64,000 bases of DNA from Auanema rhodensis (lineage: Eukaryota > Nematoda > Chromadorea > Rhabditida > Rhabditidae). Positions 12,575-26,196 of this stretch are shown here, one piece after another; positions within the stretch are counted from its first letter, which is position 1; every line of letters starts with the position of its first letter. The notes under the pieces are model-generated. The model had not been told where the DNA came from and did no database searches. It was given only the letters and a program-made list of their open reading frames with translations. The stretch is taken from positions 13,655,638 through 13,719,637 of the forward strand of contig OZ059900.1 in assembly GCA_964057225.1 (NCBI GenBank), in the 5' to 3' direction. Both the position numbers and the translations under genes were made by a program.

Positions 12575-15286
12575 ACACTCTACTGAAACATCGATATTTC
12601 AATCTTTTGCACTGTTTTTTTTTCAAATTTATATATCAGATCTCGAACATACAATGGCTTTGTTAGATTTCGTAACAAACAATGAATCTTAGAAATAACA
12701 CATTTGCATTACTTCAATACAATAAATACATAACTGCTTCATACGAAAAGAATTCACTTTTGAAGAGTAAGTTAAGCGATTTACGTATTCAATTATTAAG
12801 GATTGAGTGAACTATAGCAGAATGTTGTTGATAATTGAATAAATAATACAAATAAACCTATGGAATATGGAAAAAGTTGAGATTCTATATTGAAAATTTG
12901 AATACATTTTGTATTTTTATTTTATAATTTTATATAATCTTTGTCATTAATGAGTTAAATATTTTTTGAAATGTATATGATTGTTATACACATACATATG
13001 TACGTTTTTAATCTTATTTAGTTATCTTTTTAAATTTTTTCATTTCAAAATGCTGATACTATCAACAGTTCAATTAAGATTTTATGTGAATTTCTGTTCT
13101 GCTCATCATTTCGTCAACAAGAAACCTACTATATTGACTCAGAACAAATGACGTCAGTAGAATCCAATCGTACAATCATACTTTGAACTCATTTTTTTCT
13201 ACACATGTTCTCTTTCATATAAAAAATAATTTATAATTTGAAAAATTTGAAAAAAGATATTTCTAACATAAGAAACTGCAATAAAAATATTAAATTATGT
13301 TGAGAAATAACAAAAACTGCTTACTGTTACCTCATTTTCCATTTTGAAAAAATGTATTTTAAATTCAATATATGTATACATTGACAGAATTGATTTTAAA
13401 TTCCTACATGTAGTTTGCGTTCTATTGCTCTAAATTGGTCACTTATGGTTTCCGGTTGTCCTTCCCTTTTAGAGGGCTGATTGTCTAATTTGTTTTATTA
13501 TGCAAATTTTATTTCTGAATTCGATTGTTCGAGATGAGAGTCAGTTTTTGTTCTTTCTCTTAATTGAATAGTTTTATTTTTTTGAATTTAATTCATATTT
13601 ATTTGAAGGAAAATATATTATAAGCTTTTTTCTCCAAATTGACCGGGGAAATAGCACCAAAATAAAATTATTTATCCACAAATGATTGCTCAATGTTGAT
13701 ATTGTGACTCGAAAACTGAATTTTAAGTTGATCGATAGGTTTATAACCAGTTAGCTGTTAATTTTGTTCGGAATATGTGTGATTTAATCATAAGAGAAAC
13801 TTTACGTGTGTAAATGTTGTACCAACAACTACATTGGCTCCTTCTAACTTCAACAATATACTTATAAACTAACATTTTTTATTCCACTATTTGTTTTCTC
13901 ATTATGCCGCCCAGACGGCTCTCAAATAAAATTGAGAGACTTTTTATCCAATCTTCAAAATTTCAAGCAAAGATATTGAAGAAACGTTTCAAAGTTTTTT
14001 TTTATTATAGCCACTTAAACAAAGTTTCAAATTATAATAAGCTATTCTGTATGCAATTTTTCATGTGAAAATTTTACACTTTGAATCATTTATCATTATT
14101 TCATGCTAATATTTTAATTATAAATTCATTGCGTATGGTGGAAATGAGGACAGAACTTTGTTGTAAGAACGACAGGCTAAAATCTGTTCATTACTACAAA
14201 AGTTTGTGATTATGAATTGTATTCGTACAATTCGTAATATTTTATGAGAACAGAACAGAAAAATAGATTTAGATCAATTTCTTACATGCTAAAAGCAATT
14301 TTCCGACTAAGCTTAAGACTTCTGTTAAATTGCGCTTTTCCGGTAGGAAACATGCGCTAGTTTGTACTGAGTGTATTCGAAAATTTTGTTAAATATCTGT
14401 TTCTTTCACAATAAGAGACTGATTTCTTGAATAGCTTGTTAATTGAGCTCCTCCAACAAGATATCTTTCTAAGAATTATAGTTATAATTCGATATTACGA
14501 AAATATAAGAAACGTGATTGCGATGCTGCAGTCGCTTGATTCGTTTATGCGTAATATAATTTCCCTAAGTATCTTCTTTTTTGCTCGCTGCGTCATACTT
14601 CAAGAGCATTTCTCCGTTTATTCAGATTCTTCTTCGCTAAGAGCTAGTTCCAGATGGCTGCTAATCAGGAAAGCTTCATTCTGGTCTGATTCTCTCTCGT
14701 TCTCTCTTTCTATGCTATACGTTCTGTCTTGCTCTTTCCTCTCATCCTCTATGTCTCTTTTATCTCTTTTTAGATGTTTGTTCCTACATATCCTATCTCG
14801 CTCATCCCTCTTTCTTTCTACTTTTTCGTCTCTTACTTCCTGGTATTTGTGCTCTTCTTTTCAGAGCATTATATTAACGAATGAGAGAGCATGCAATATC
14901 AAGAGCTTTGAAAATTAACATTCATAGAGAGAGAGAGAGAGAAGCGATTAGAGATAGATATATAGATAGATAAGAGACGACTGCTAAAATGAGATAGAGA
15001 CTGAGAAGACTTGAAGCCAAATCTGTTCGCGCTTTGCTAGAAGACGATATAGCTGCCTCCAACCAATCCAATCAGACATCCAGAAAGACATTCAGCAAGT
15101 AGTGCACAAGTGTATGTCTGTTCGCTGTACGCTAAAAAGATAACGTAGTTCATTTTCCAAGCCAATTTTTACCAAACAGTTGCTTGAAGCATTTCGTAGC
15201 GATTGTGTATCATTCACGTCATTACAATCTAAATATTGGTCCGGTGAACTCAAGCAGTTTCTTCTCTCCTGACCACATCTATTATA
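12575..15286. other. Intergenic; CT-rich promoter-like island near 14690-14950
   Basis: No gene seen. AT-rich until about 14430. At 14690-14850 the plus strand is a pyrimidine-rich island of repeated TCTCTC, TTCTTC and CTCATCC words, followed by a short GAGA run at 14925-14942. It sits 350-600 bases upstream of the first Rbfox exon and is probably part of its promoter. The long serine/leucine-rich open frame across it (about 14427-14918) is a product of CT composition, not a gene. Confidence 0.55.
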
Positions 15287-18200
15287 ATGGATAGTTCAGC
15301 AATCGCTACAGAGCAGATTTTGCCATCATCTTCATCGGTATTTAGCGAAACTCCTCCTGTCACTGCAAATAATGAAATTATATCATCTCGAGTTCTATGC
15401 TCGCCCTTAGTTTCAATTTCTAAAACACCTGAACAGGTTAGTTAATACTTCATTATTACAAACATGAATATTGAAATACAGAGTTTCTAAGTAATCAACC
15501 ATAAATCAAAAATACTGAATAACTCATGTTTCATTTTCATGAAAAGCTTCCTGAAATGATATATAGTTTTGGATTAAATCTAATCCCTATTTCACTATTC
15601 TGAATCCATGCATTCCCGAATAATTTTAAATGCATTTCCACTATACTTCAAATTGATTTTATTGTAGTTTATTAGTTTTGTATGTCTCAAATGCACTTAT
15701 TTTCTTCTAAAATCTGCAAAAAATTGGAACCAATTTGACTATTTGAATAACGATTGTTCATTTATGAATGTACATCAAGCAAATAGCCTCATTTTCTGAA
15801 TTGAAATATGAAACATTAGTATCATCTCCGGAAATTGTGCAACACAAAGTTGACTCTAAGTTGTTTTTGATACTAATATTTTTAACAGATTTCTTAGAAA
15901 ATTAAATTAGAAATATTTTTGTTTATTTTTCGTTTTGAACATCTGCAAATATGACGTATTTCTTATAAGTTTGAGAAAAAAAGAACAAAATAGTAAATAC
16001 ATTTGACTCTCAAGTGTCAAAACTTCTTCAATTCTGTGTTATTTTACTACAATTTTCGACACCTAGTTGTATGAAGAAAAAACTTTTTCTCAAGCTTTTT
16101 TAGACTTTTTGATAAAATCGTTCTCAAGTGAAATATTTCTTTCAATATTGCCTTATTTCACTATATTTACTTCCTTTTGAAAAGATTATCTTATGTCATG
16201 AATTATACTGACGTCTATCCATTTTTTTGACTTTGTTTCGAGAGCAAATATGAAAGAAATAAAAGGGATAACTGTCAATACCAGTGAAGTTATCTCAAGA
16301 TATTGCTTTTATTTGTACAGTGATCTGTAGATATCCGTCTTCTCACTATACAATCATAGTTTTCTTCTTTTTAAATCGGCATAGTCATAAACAAATACGC
16401 TAGTAATAGAAAAAGAATATTTATGACAATGTACACAAAGAGGAATCAAATCACTCTATGATGATGTTTAATGCTGATGTGATAACCTTTAAGAAAAAAT
16501 GAGGCTAATTCGCCAAAAGGTTTATATCTCTCTTTTCGCATATTGAAAACCTCAAAACATATTGAAAAAATAGGCTATTATAAGGTATGCCAGCCATTGA
16601 TATATCATCTTTGTTCTATCGCGTTCTGATGTTGCTAACATTTCTTTTTTATTCATATCTTCACATAGTTTATAATTTATATTATGAGGATGAAATTTCT
16701 AACTATGTTGATATTTTAGAAAACTACTCTAATCAACAAAATGAAGAAATCGTAGTATAACTCATGCACGTTAACTAGAAATAACAACCAATGTGACGTA
16801 TGCAGTGGAAAAACTATTAAACAGCCTTAAGAATAGTATAATATGTCTATGTATGTACATGGGTGTGCGTGTGTCTCTGGCTGCCTTGCCATCCATCTCA
16901 TAATTGTCCAAAACATTCCGAGTTTTGCTAATCCACCATGCAATCCAAGCCGTGCGACTCAAGAATTTCCAGAACTAATATTGTGAAGCTTCTTTGACTA
17001 TAAAATTGAACATTCGAAGAAATGGTTTCTCCCCCAAAGGCTTACTTTATGCTTTTCATTTTTTTTTATTCAAAGAAATTTAAAACAAGCTCTGTTATAA
17101 CATTTTTTTTAAACAATAGTTTGCATAGTTTACCATTATTTGATAAAAAACAATTAAAAACTTTAGAAAATTTAAGATAATTTACGATCAGATAGTTGAA
17201 ATATAAAATAAAATGTTCTTTTTTGACATTGAGAAGACGAATCATATTAATATTTTGTTTTATTACACATGCATTAGCAATATTTTTTATTATCCAGTAA
17301 ATTAGATTAATATACTATATATTTCCCCGTTCTTCTAATACTTTGAAATATTATATTGATTGATAAGTTGTGTTGGTTTCTTCACTTTACCTTTTTATTT
17401 CTTATTTTCCCTAGAATATATTATGGTGTTTTTTCTCGGTGTTTACTTTTAATATATAAGAAATTCTTCAATGATTTTATTGCTAGAATTCTTAAAGCGT
17501 CTAAATTCTTTTTCATTCAGTTGTATATTATTTTGCTATTCAAAACAACTGCATTGTCGATAAAAACGAAAACTCATTCGGCATATTTTCTTGTTCAAAA
17601 CATTCAGTAAAGCTGCACAAGGCTCTTAATTATTTTTTGATCTTAACGTTATTTAATTCAATAGTTTTGGCTCAGTTTGAATGTTTTTAAAATAAACTTC
17701 TACTTACTTATATCACTTAGTCGAGAAGTGGAAACTGAATATAAACGCTAGTTAATTCAGTGAAGCACAAGGCTCATGATGTAGCGTTGTGAAATTACTT
17801 ACGCCATTCTTCTAAATACATACGACAATCTTCATATCCAAGAGTCAATCAATAATAAACAATTTACATCATCCGAGAATGTTTTCTTAGCTTCAGCACA
17901 ATTTGTCCCATTTTTTGTTAATATTAAAAATGTTCTATTTTTTATTATATTCACATTTTCAAATTGATCAACTTGTCCGTTCGATATATTTCAATACATT
18001 TGCTTACATGATTGAATCTAAATGAAATAAATTCAAGAACATGATTGAAAGCTTTTAATTTGACATGACATCAGCTTTAAGTTTCTTAGCTAGCCCATTT
18101 GGATAAAAGCCTAGTGTTCTTGTTGACAGCCCAAAATCCTTATGCATCAGCCTAGCCTGGCCATCAGAATGCAATTGAGAAAATGCTATTAAGAATTGGC

Positions 18201-21200
18201 AAATAAAGACGAACAATAAATTAATGACGTCAGAAAATTTAACGTTTGTAAAATGAAGTAAAATTTTTATCCTTGCATTGAAATTTATAGCATTTTTTGT
18301 TTTCTGATGCATAAAAAATCTATTTTAAAAATGTTGTAATTGCTAATGCATTCGTTTTTTTTTCACCAATTCTTTCACGTTTTTCTAACTGATCTTCAAA
18401 AGCAATATCATTGAATTTTATAGAAGTAGCTAGTAGTGTGTACTTTCTACGATAATCAATCAAAAAAAAAAGAAATATTATCAAAGAAAGCATATTAAAG
18501 TTTTGTTAAATAAAAACAATACTTGTTTCATTTCCATTTTCAACAGAATATTGAAAATATTTTTTTATTTCATTTTAACATTCAGAATTTCTTATTTTTA
18601 TATTTGGCCGATTTTGGACACTCAAGATAGAAGAAGGCGTAATAAAATTTGCTATTCAGCTTCCTCGGCAGCCAGTTTACTATATTTCCTAATTATTTTT
18701 GACAGAATTGAAACGCAATTTTACTGATTTCATTTGACGCTTATAAAATCGCAGTAAAATAGCATCGTTGTACGTAAATTAGCCGAATAAAGACGCAAAT
18801 CTGATTTTACTGAGATTCTTCAGCTAAAAGATACTTTTCCATGAAGTAGTTAAGAGATATTCATTCTTTTCCTATTTGAAATAACGTTTTATACATCATT
18901 TTTGATGCAAAACTGTTAGTCTTTCTAATTGATTGTATTAGCTGAAGCTCAAATCTGACATCTGTCATAAACTTTAGGATTTTATTTAAATGTGCGTTTA
19001 TAATCTATTTCTCTAATAAAATAATCCAGAGGCTTATGTTGTGCAAGTGAATACATATGAAGCACTTTTCCGATTTAGCATATAGTATATACCCTCTTAT
19101 AAACATTGAATAATTGTGCCATACTTATGTTACTAATGTATGCCTGCTCTCAGTTCCAAAGACAGCAGGTGACCTAAGTAGCTAGAGCAATTCTAGAGAG
19201 AACTAGATGAGAATCTTGTGAGATTTAGAGTAAAGAAAGAAGTAGTATAATATGGAGAGGGTAGGACAAATGCTTCTCAACAACATCAGCAGGGAGGGCA
19301 ATCATAAGAGCTTGGCCTCTCTTATTCTGTCTTTCTTTCTCTTTTTGTCTAACCAGTTTCTCTCTTTCTCTCTTCGATGTATATACATTGGCCACTCCTT
19401 GCGAGTTTCAGGTCAACGCTATCTCTAACTGTGACTTGCTTTTATTGTGCCATGTTTGTTGACTCTAGAAACCTAGGCAATCTCTGACTGATCTAGTTGC
19501 GAATATCGTTTTATTTATCTAACTTTTTATCTTGTTTTTAATTCAATAAGTTTAGTAATTTATAAATTGAATCATGTTCAATTTATTTTTATATAATGTA
19601 CTTGAGTTATTAAATCATATTTGATATTCACTTAACATTTTCATTAAATACAAATTATGTGAAAGTGGTTATTTCATTCGTTTTTTTCTTGCTCTTTGCG
19701 CTATATTGTGTGTGAGGTAAATATATATATATATATTGTTGAATGATTGATGAAACAAATCAAACAAAACTGTTATAGACTCTTGTAATTTCACTACTAC
19801 CTCACATAGAACTTGTATCCATGTCATGACGATATCAAAAAGCGAATTTTTCTGTTATATAAAGAGGTAGATAAGAATCAAAATAGAAATCGATTGTTGT
19901 CGAAAATAAAAATCAGCCAAGAATTTGATCGATTCTAATTGAGTCCCATTTCGTTTGTGCATCTTGTTATCTGACAAAACTTCTTTCCTTCTTCCTTTTT
20001 TTGCATAAATGCTTTTGAAATAATATTAGTTTCATATAAACGAAAAGCTGATGTGTTATATGCCTACTAGTCTTTACTCAACAACAATCTAACTTAATTC
20101 TATTTTTCATCCTTCTTGTCGCTTTCTAAAGCTTGTTATTATTTATTTCATAGCTATTAATAGGCTCAAATCGATCGTATGAAACTATTTTTATAGCGTT
20201 TTTATTAGGTTTGAGAATGAAAATATCAACCAACTTTTAATTGAATTGAAATGAAAATAATAGTTTTGTATCAAAGAAAAAACTTATTTTTCATTCGGAA
20301 AATTTCGAACAACTAAAAAATCTTCTGTGAACCGATATCTGTATGTTCGTTTTCAAGTTTGTCAATTTTTACAGAACATGCTCAATAATGTTTTCTTAAA
20401 AAGTCTAATATTATTCAGTTGTTTATTAAAGCTTCTTTCTTCATATTATCAATTTTCTGCTATATCAGCTCTAACTACAATTAATCAAGTTAGCTATTCC
20501 TATGAGTTTAAACTTTTTTTCTATTCTTCTAGAAAAAATACTCATGCGTAATCTTTATGGTACCAAGATATTTATATAAGAACATGCTATCGAGTCATTA
20601 CAATGCTCAAGTGGCCATCTGCTTGCCTGAATTTGGCAAGCCTCCAAAAAAGACGAACGAATAATGACAGAAGAGGTCAATTCCAAACATCTGGCATGGT
20701 AATTAGAAAAATTATAACGGCTGCCTGCTTTAAATCTGCGTCCAAAATCAAGTTTTTGAGTCAATTTTTTCCTTACTTTAAAGTGGTCCTATCATTCGCT
20801 ATTTTACGCAAAATCTTTTATACTTCAGTTCCTACACACAAAAAAACTGAAAAATAAAAAAACTTCACTTATGCATAAGTCTTCATGTAATTTATAGATG
20901 CTTGCATAGTCTAAAATTTATCTTGTTGAATTGCCTTTTTTTTTAAATGCTGAGGCTATCCATTCATTTCTAACTTCTTGAGAATAGCCATATGCCAATT
21001 CCATCAGAAACCAAATGAGTAAGGAAGGACATGAAGAGGTGAGAGGAACAGAAACCGCGGCGCAATAGACTCGCGTCGCGACATATCTTTTTATGGTTCA
21101 GAAGGACGCCACAATACTCATTTCTTATTCGAATCTTTCCCGCGTTTTTCGCCTCACCACTAGAATACCCTCTCTCTATATGCCTGTGATTTTGTTAGAG

Positions 21201-24200
21201 CAGAACATACACATAATATAGACGACAGAAGCTTTTGAAGCATAAGCAGCCCATCTCTCTTCTTTGAATTTATAAGTGTAAACCAGTTACAAACTAAGCT
21301 TACGTTAACTTTGTGCAGTTTACTTATAAGGAAGTTAGAAAATATGTTGGTTGGACCAGCTATTTCCACTTTAATTCCTATATCATCTCAAGTTCAGGTA
21401 AGATCGCTTTCATTACAAGTATTTCAAATTTGTACTCATGAATATGAATTTTCTCTCAACTTCCATATCTGAAAATATTATTTTTTTCAATTTTGTTTTT
21501 TTCACTTATGAACAAATCAAGAGTTTTATTCTTTAATATCAGATTGAAAATAGATTTATTCAATTATAAAAGATGATACTGCCTTATTTCATTTATTTTG
21601 CTTTATAATTTAATTCAATTAAGGCTCATCTTTGGATTTCAGATTGAATTAAGAATATCGTTTGCTTACGTTGCCATTCTATGAGAAAAAGCTGCGAAAT
21701 ATCTTTCTATGCTTTTTTTCTCTTAAAAACTTGCAACTTAGTTATTTGGCAATGTTCTTATAGACTTTGAAAAAAATTTATTTATAACGTAGAGTATTAA
21801 TTGCAAATTTGAAAAAAATTCAAATTGTACCCTGTGCTAAAGAAGTAATGGAAAGTCTTGTTTTCGGCTTATTAAACTCAACAATCAAAAATCATGGATG
21901 TCGCAATCCGAGTTCCCTCTTCTTCTTTGTCTATCGATCAATACTGTGAGTGAGCGGCTCGTTTGTTCTCTACCTCTCTGGTTCACCTCTTTCTCTAATA
22001 CCGATATAACATTTCGCATTGATTGTTCGTAGTTTCATTTTAACCAAGTGAACATTTTGGATATCGATCTTTTCTTCTTCTCTTCTATCATCATCTTGAA
22101 GAAGCTAAAGACACACCGAGCTAATTCCCAACACTTTCTCACTTATTTCTCTAATATATATATATATACACATAAAATTTGAACATTCACTATAATATCT
22201 GAAATATCGAGATATTGTATCCAAGATCCTTCTAGATATTTCAAAGTTGGTTAATCGCAATTCAAAAATCTTCATATTTTTATAATAGAAAATCAGTGAA
22301 TATTAACATTTTGAGACATTGAAATGCAATGTTTTATATTGCAAAAATATATTTTTTTTTGCTGTATTTCATATTCGAATTTTTCGAATTTTATTCTTTC
22401 ACTGTATTGCAATTTTTTTAGCAGCTACAAACCATGCAGTCGCTGTATCAATTATCCGGTAGTGGTAGCGTTGCTATACCTGGAACTACAGGAGCATCAA
22501 CTGGCCAGTCAACCTTGGATTCACTAATGCCATCTTCTCTCCCGCCTGCATTACTTCAGCAGTTACAGCAGGCTGCACACCAACAACATCTGGCAGCGGT
22601 ATCCGTTGGTAAGTCTCCTATAATACATTCATTATTGCTCCAGCTGCCTGGCAGTTATTATCTTTTTTATTACAAATATGTCTGAAAAATCATTAAATCC
22701 CAATCAGTGTCAATTCAGTGACAATTTTTGAACTGGAAAATGTCCCTAAATGTGAAACCAGTGCAAACCTATTACAAGGAGAGATCATGAGAAAAGATAC
22801 AACGATTATATTTCTGAAAACAGTCGTAGAAAAATTATTTTCTTAGTACAATGAAATGAACTAAAAAGAAAAAATCTCACAAAGTCTGACAGGCAGAAAA
22901 TTAAAGACAGTTGTAATTTTCTATGCTCTGCGCACAAAACGGATATTAAGAATCATTATTTGATATTCCTATTCAAGTTTTTCCCCTTTTCAATTTTGAA
23001 CAATTTTTTGAAAATATTAATATAATAAATCCTACTTTTTGAACATAAAATACAAATATAATTTACAATATGTTAAACGTTTTTCACGGAATTATATATT
23101 GAAGATCAAATACTGTACTCATTTCTATTAAAATTCTATTTCATCTCTCTCGCTTATTTGCTATTTTTATACAACTTTTGACAGCTACTTCAACATTGAA
23201 AATATATTCAACGTCATTATTCTGATAATCTCCAAATCTGGTTTCACTGCTCTGGATGAAAATTATTTTTTTCATCCTGAATAACGATGGGTACAGTTTT
23301 AAACTAGAAAATATACATATATAGTATAACAAATGCTATGTTCGCATTGTATATATTGGACAATTGGCATTCTAAAGAATATAAACAAAACCAAAAATGC
23401 ATGATTTACTGTGTGCATGTAATACCATTATGGCAATGATATGTAATATCCAGCTCAGCAATTGCTTATGATATTGATGCCTTTATTCAAGTCTCACTTT
23501 GTTTATTATTCAATCTAATCAAATTCTGCACGCTTGAAGTTATGTTTAATAATAATTTTTATTTTGTCAATGAGAGCCAAAACAAATTCAACATTTTTGA
23601 GGAATCAACGCTTTAAAACTTTATATTTCTTAATTTTTAAATGGGTATATCACAAGCTTATGTAATAATATCTCTTCAATTTATTAGAGGATGTTTTTCT
23701 TCCACTGATGAACCACTCAATAATGATTATGGTAGCTGGTTCTTAGAAAGGCTCTTTTCATTCGCATGCTGAAATAAAAGCAGTTCTCAAGTACTTTTCA
23801 ATCATAGCTTACCTCCTTTTATTCATTTGCGTTGACCTCATTCATAATTATTTTGCAAACGAATGTTCTCAATGTCGGAACTCCTGTAATTACTATCTTG
23901 CTGTATTTTTAAGCATATCTGCTAGTAGTTATATTTATTATTCAATTTTGAATTATTGGTTACATGTAAAATTAGAAGCTGTATTTAGGAGTATACACAA
24001 AACATATAGCTTTTTTTCACATAATTTACATATAATGATTATATTGAAAGCATATTTTGTTCAAACCTCAAATTATTTCTTATTGAAAAAAATGCTCTTT
24101 AACTGTATCAATCGCCTCAATTACGTAGTGCTTCAATATCAATCAGATAGTTAAATTAAGTTCTGAAACTATTTTTTCTCTTATTACTAACGTTGTTCAG

Positions 24201-26196
24201 CTAACGGTGTGTTTTATTGTAGCGAGCATGCAGTCACACAATGGAATGATCTTGCAAGGTGCTTCTTCCCTGATGTCGGCTTCTCCATCCGGAGAACAAA
24301 ATATTAAGGTATGCACGCAGTACTCATCGGAACGGTTCATATTTTTGACCCATTATGCAGATTCTGTTTACTAAACAACACACACACACACATATATGTA
24401 TATTTAACATTTCTGTTTATATCTTTTACACCTACACATCAACACTCTTATTGATTTTGTTATGATGCATTTTACTATACTTGGAATTTACAACCTTAAA
24501 AAAACATCCGAGTACCCTTTTTGAAGTAAATTCAAACGCAACGTTTCTTGTTCAAATTCGGATGTTGCAATGTATGCACGTCTGTGTATGTGTGTGATCA
24601 AAAATATGTATAAGCATTGTTGTTTAAGTTTTATAGTTTATTCATTTAAGATTTTCAACAACTCAAAATTGCTAAAAAAAAACTTTTAACATTATTTTGA
24701 ATATATTTTGAAACCTCTTTAAGAAAAAAAATGCTTATAAAAATCCAACCTAGTTTTTGTTTTATGATATGCTTGTTTTTGCATTGGTTTGATTAGTTTT
24801 ATCACCGGCTCTTTAATGCCTGATTATCGCTTTTCTTTCATTTCTACCGTGCACGTAAAACATAGAAATAATCAAATGCGTTCATTTGTTAATTTTCCAA
24901 TGGAATCCATTTTAATAATATTCTAATTCAAAAAATTATAAATCTAAGCATAGGAAACATAAAGTGCACCAACATTTTTCATAAACTTATTAAGCTTTTT
25001 CTTATTGTTTTGAGATGTCGATGTTATTTTCTAATGTTTATAACTTTGCACTATTTCATATGTTTAAGGATGATCAAGCCGAATTTGATTTACAATTGCA
25101 AATACAGCAACAATTGGCAAATCAACAACATGCAGTTAGTACATCGAACAACACTATCACAACACAAACTCTAGCTTCCGAACCTTCTGCATGCAGTAAG
25201 ATAACTAGAGTTAAACAAATAAAACTGAAAATTATTTCAAGGCCCTGATATTGCACCTAAACGATTACATGTATCCAACATCCCGTTCCGATTCCGCGAT
25301 TCAGATTTGAAATCAATGTTCGAAAGGTTTGGAACTGTTATAGATAGCGAAATCATATTCAATGAGCGGGGAAGCAAGGTATCGTTTAATGTGTTCGTTA
25401 ACCATTCCTAATGTATATTGTTTTAAGGGGTTTGGGTTTGTAACTATGGAAAAATCGGCAGATGCAGAGGCAGCAAGGAAAGAACTTCACGGATCTCAAG
25501 TAGACGGTCGAAAAATCGAGGTCAACTGTGCAACAGCAAGAATTCATGCCAAAGGAAAAACGCGCGTATCAACATCTAGTTTGTTTTGTTTTTGTTTTTG
25601 TTTATTCAAATCAATTGTTTCAGATAACGTATTGGAACAAAATTTCGCCGCTACCGCAATTCAAAACTTCGCATTAGCTAATGCTCAGAGAGCTATGTGT
25701 TTGCGCGCACCAACTTTAACTCCAGCCTTACTCGGAAGAGCAGGTGCCGGATTACTCACACAAGCAACAGCTGGCTTTCCAATGACTGCAACTATACCCA
25801 TGCTCTCACCTCATCTTGGATCGTTATCTTTGGGAGGTCAACAGATATTGATGGGAGGCACTCCAGGACTTCAACAAGCTGCATCAACAGCATCTGCTTT
25901 CTCTGCTGCGGCCGCAGCAGTTGGCGCTAGTGCGAATCACAACGGATTAGATCCATCTATAGCCGCTTTATTAACAGAGCAAGCACGTTTACAATTTGCC
26001 GCACAAGGTATGTTCTAATACTTACGAAAATTGTGACAATTAACAATATTAATCCGTTTTAGCTGCTGCACATTCTTCATTAGGTGAACAATACCTTGGT
26101 CAGGCATTAACCACAGCTAACTTGACAGCTGCTGCTGCTGCCGGTTTACCACTAGGACATCCATATCGTACAATCAGTCGATATGCCCCATATTGA
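15287..26196 (+). CDS. Rbfox-family RNA-binding splicing regulator (fox-1/asd-1-like)
   Basis: Exons: 15287-15436, 22422-22608, 24223-24308, 25069-25195, 25242-25378, 25428-25565, about 25624-26007, 26063-26196. An alternative first exon is listed separately. The single RRM spans the 25242 and 25428 exons. It carries RNP2-like [17 protein letters not shown] and RNP1 KGFGFVTM, followed by [16 protein letters not shown], the hallmark Rbfox RRM end. Upstream exons encode Gln/Ser-rich sequence, downstream ones Ala/Leu-rich sequence. The C-terminus [10 protein letters not shown] matches the conserved Rbfox ending (YNRFAPY in vertebrates). Rbfox proteins bind UGCAUG and control alternative exons in neurons and muscle; in C. 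elegans they also act in X-dose counting. The junction after 25565 does not keep frame with a canonical donor and the obvious acceptor (see findings). Confidence 0.93.
15437..21343 (+). other. First long Rbfox intron with internal CT/GA-rich islands
   Basis: A 5.9-kb stretch between the two alternative first exons. Mostly AT-rich. Pyrimidine-rich or AG-rich words cluster at about 19140-19400, a candidate internal enhancer or additional promoter. A short (TA)n lies near 19720-19735. No convincing exon or independent gene was found; open frames here are short, low-complexity and without family resemblance. Confidence 0.5.
21040..21343 (+). promoter_or_regulatory. Candidate internal Rbfox promoter
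   Basis: Immediately upstream of the alternative first exon, the sequence at about 21050-21085 becomes locally GC-rich, with several CG dinucleotides (CCGCGGCG, CTCGCGTCGCGAC). This is conspicuous inside a 6-kb AT-rich intron. A TTTGTGCAG acceptor-like site lies 25 bases before the exon's ATG, compatible with trans-splicing. Promoter activity is inferred. Confidence 0.45.
21344..21397 (+). CDS. Alternative first coding exon of the Rbfox gene
   Basis: ATG at 21344 opens 18 codons ([18 protein letters not shown]) ending in phase 0 at a GTAAGA donor. This is exactly the phase with which the 15287-15436 exon ends, so both can join the 22422 exon. The shared ending (...Q before the donor) and SI(S) words echo the first exon. 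Two starts would give Rbfox isoforms differing only at the N-terminus, as is common in this family. Confidence 0.6.
22609..25068 (+). other. Further long Rbfox introns (22609-24222 and 24309-25068)
   Basis: AT-rich introns flanking the 86-base exon 24223-24308. They contain a short (AC)7-like run at about 24378-24391 and no independent gene. Long introns around small exons suggest regulated alternative splicing. Confidence 0.5.

Noticed and set aside
14427-14918. 163-codon open frame upstream of the Rbfox gene
   Set aside because: Starts without ATG. It is almost all Ser, Leu, Phe and Arg from CT-rich DNA, with no splice sites or family similarity.
20603-20857. 84-codon plus-strand frame and opposing minus-strand frame in the Rbfox intron
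   Set aside because: No similarity. A short hairpin (GCTTGCC/GGCAAGC) nearby is too small to call an element.
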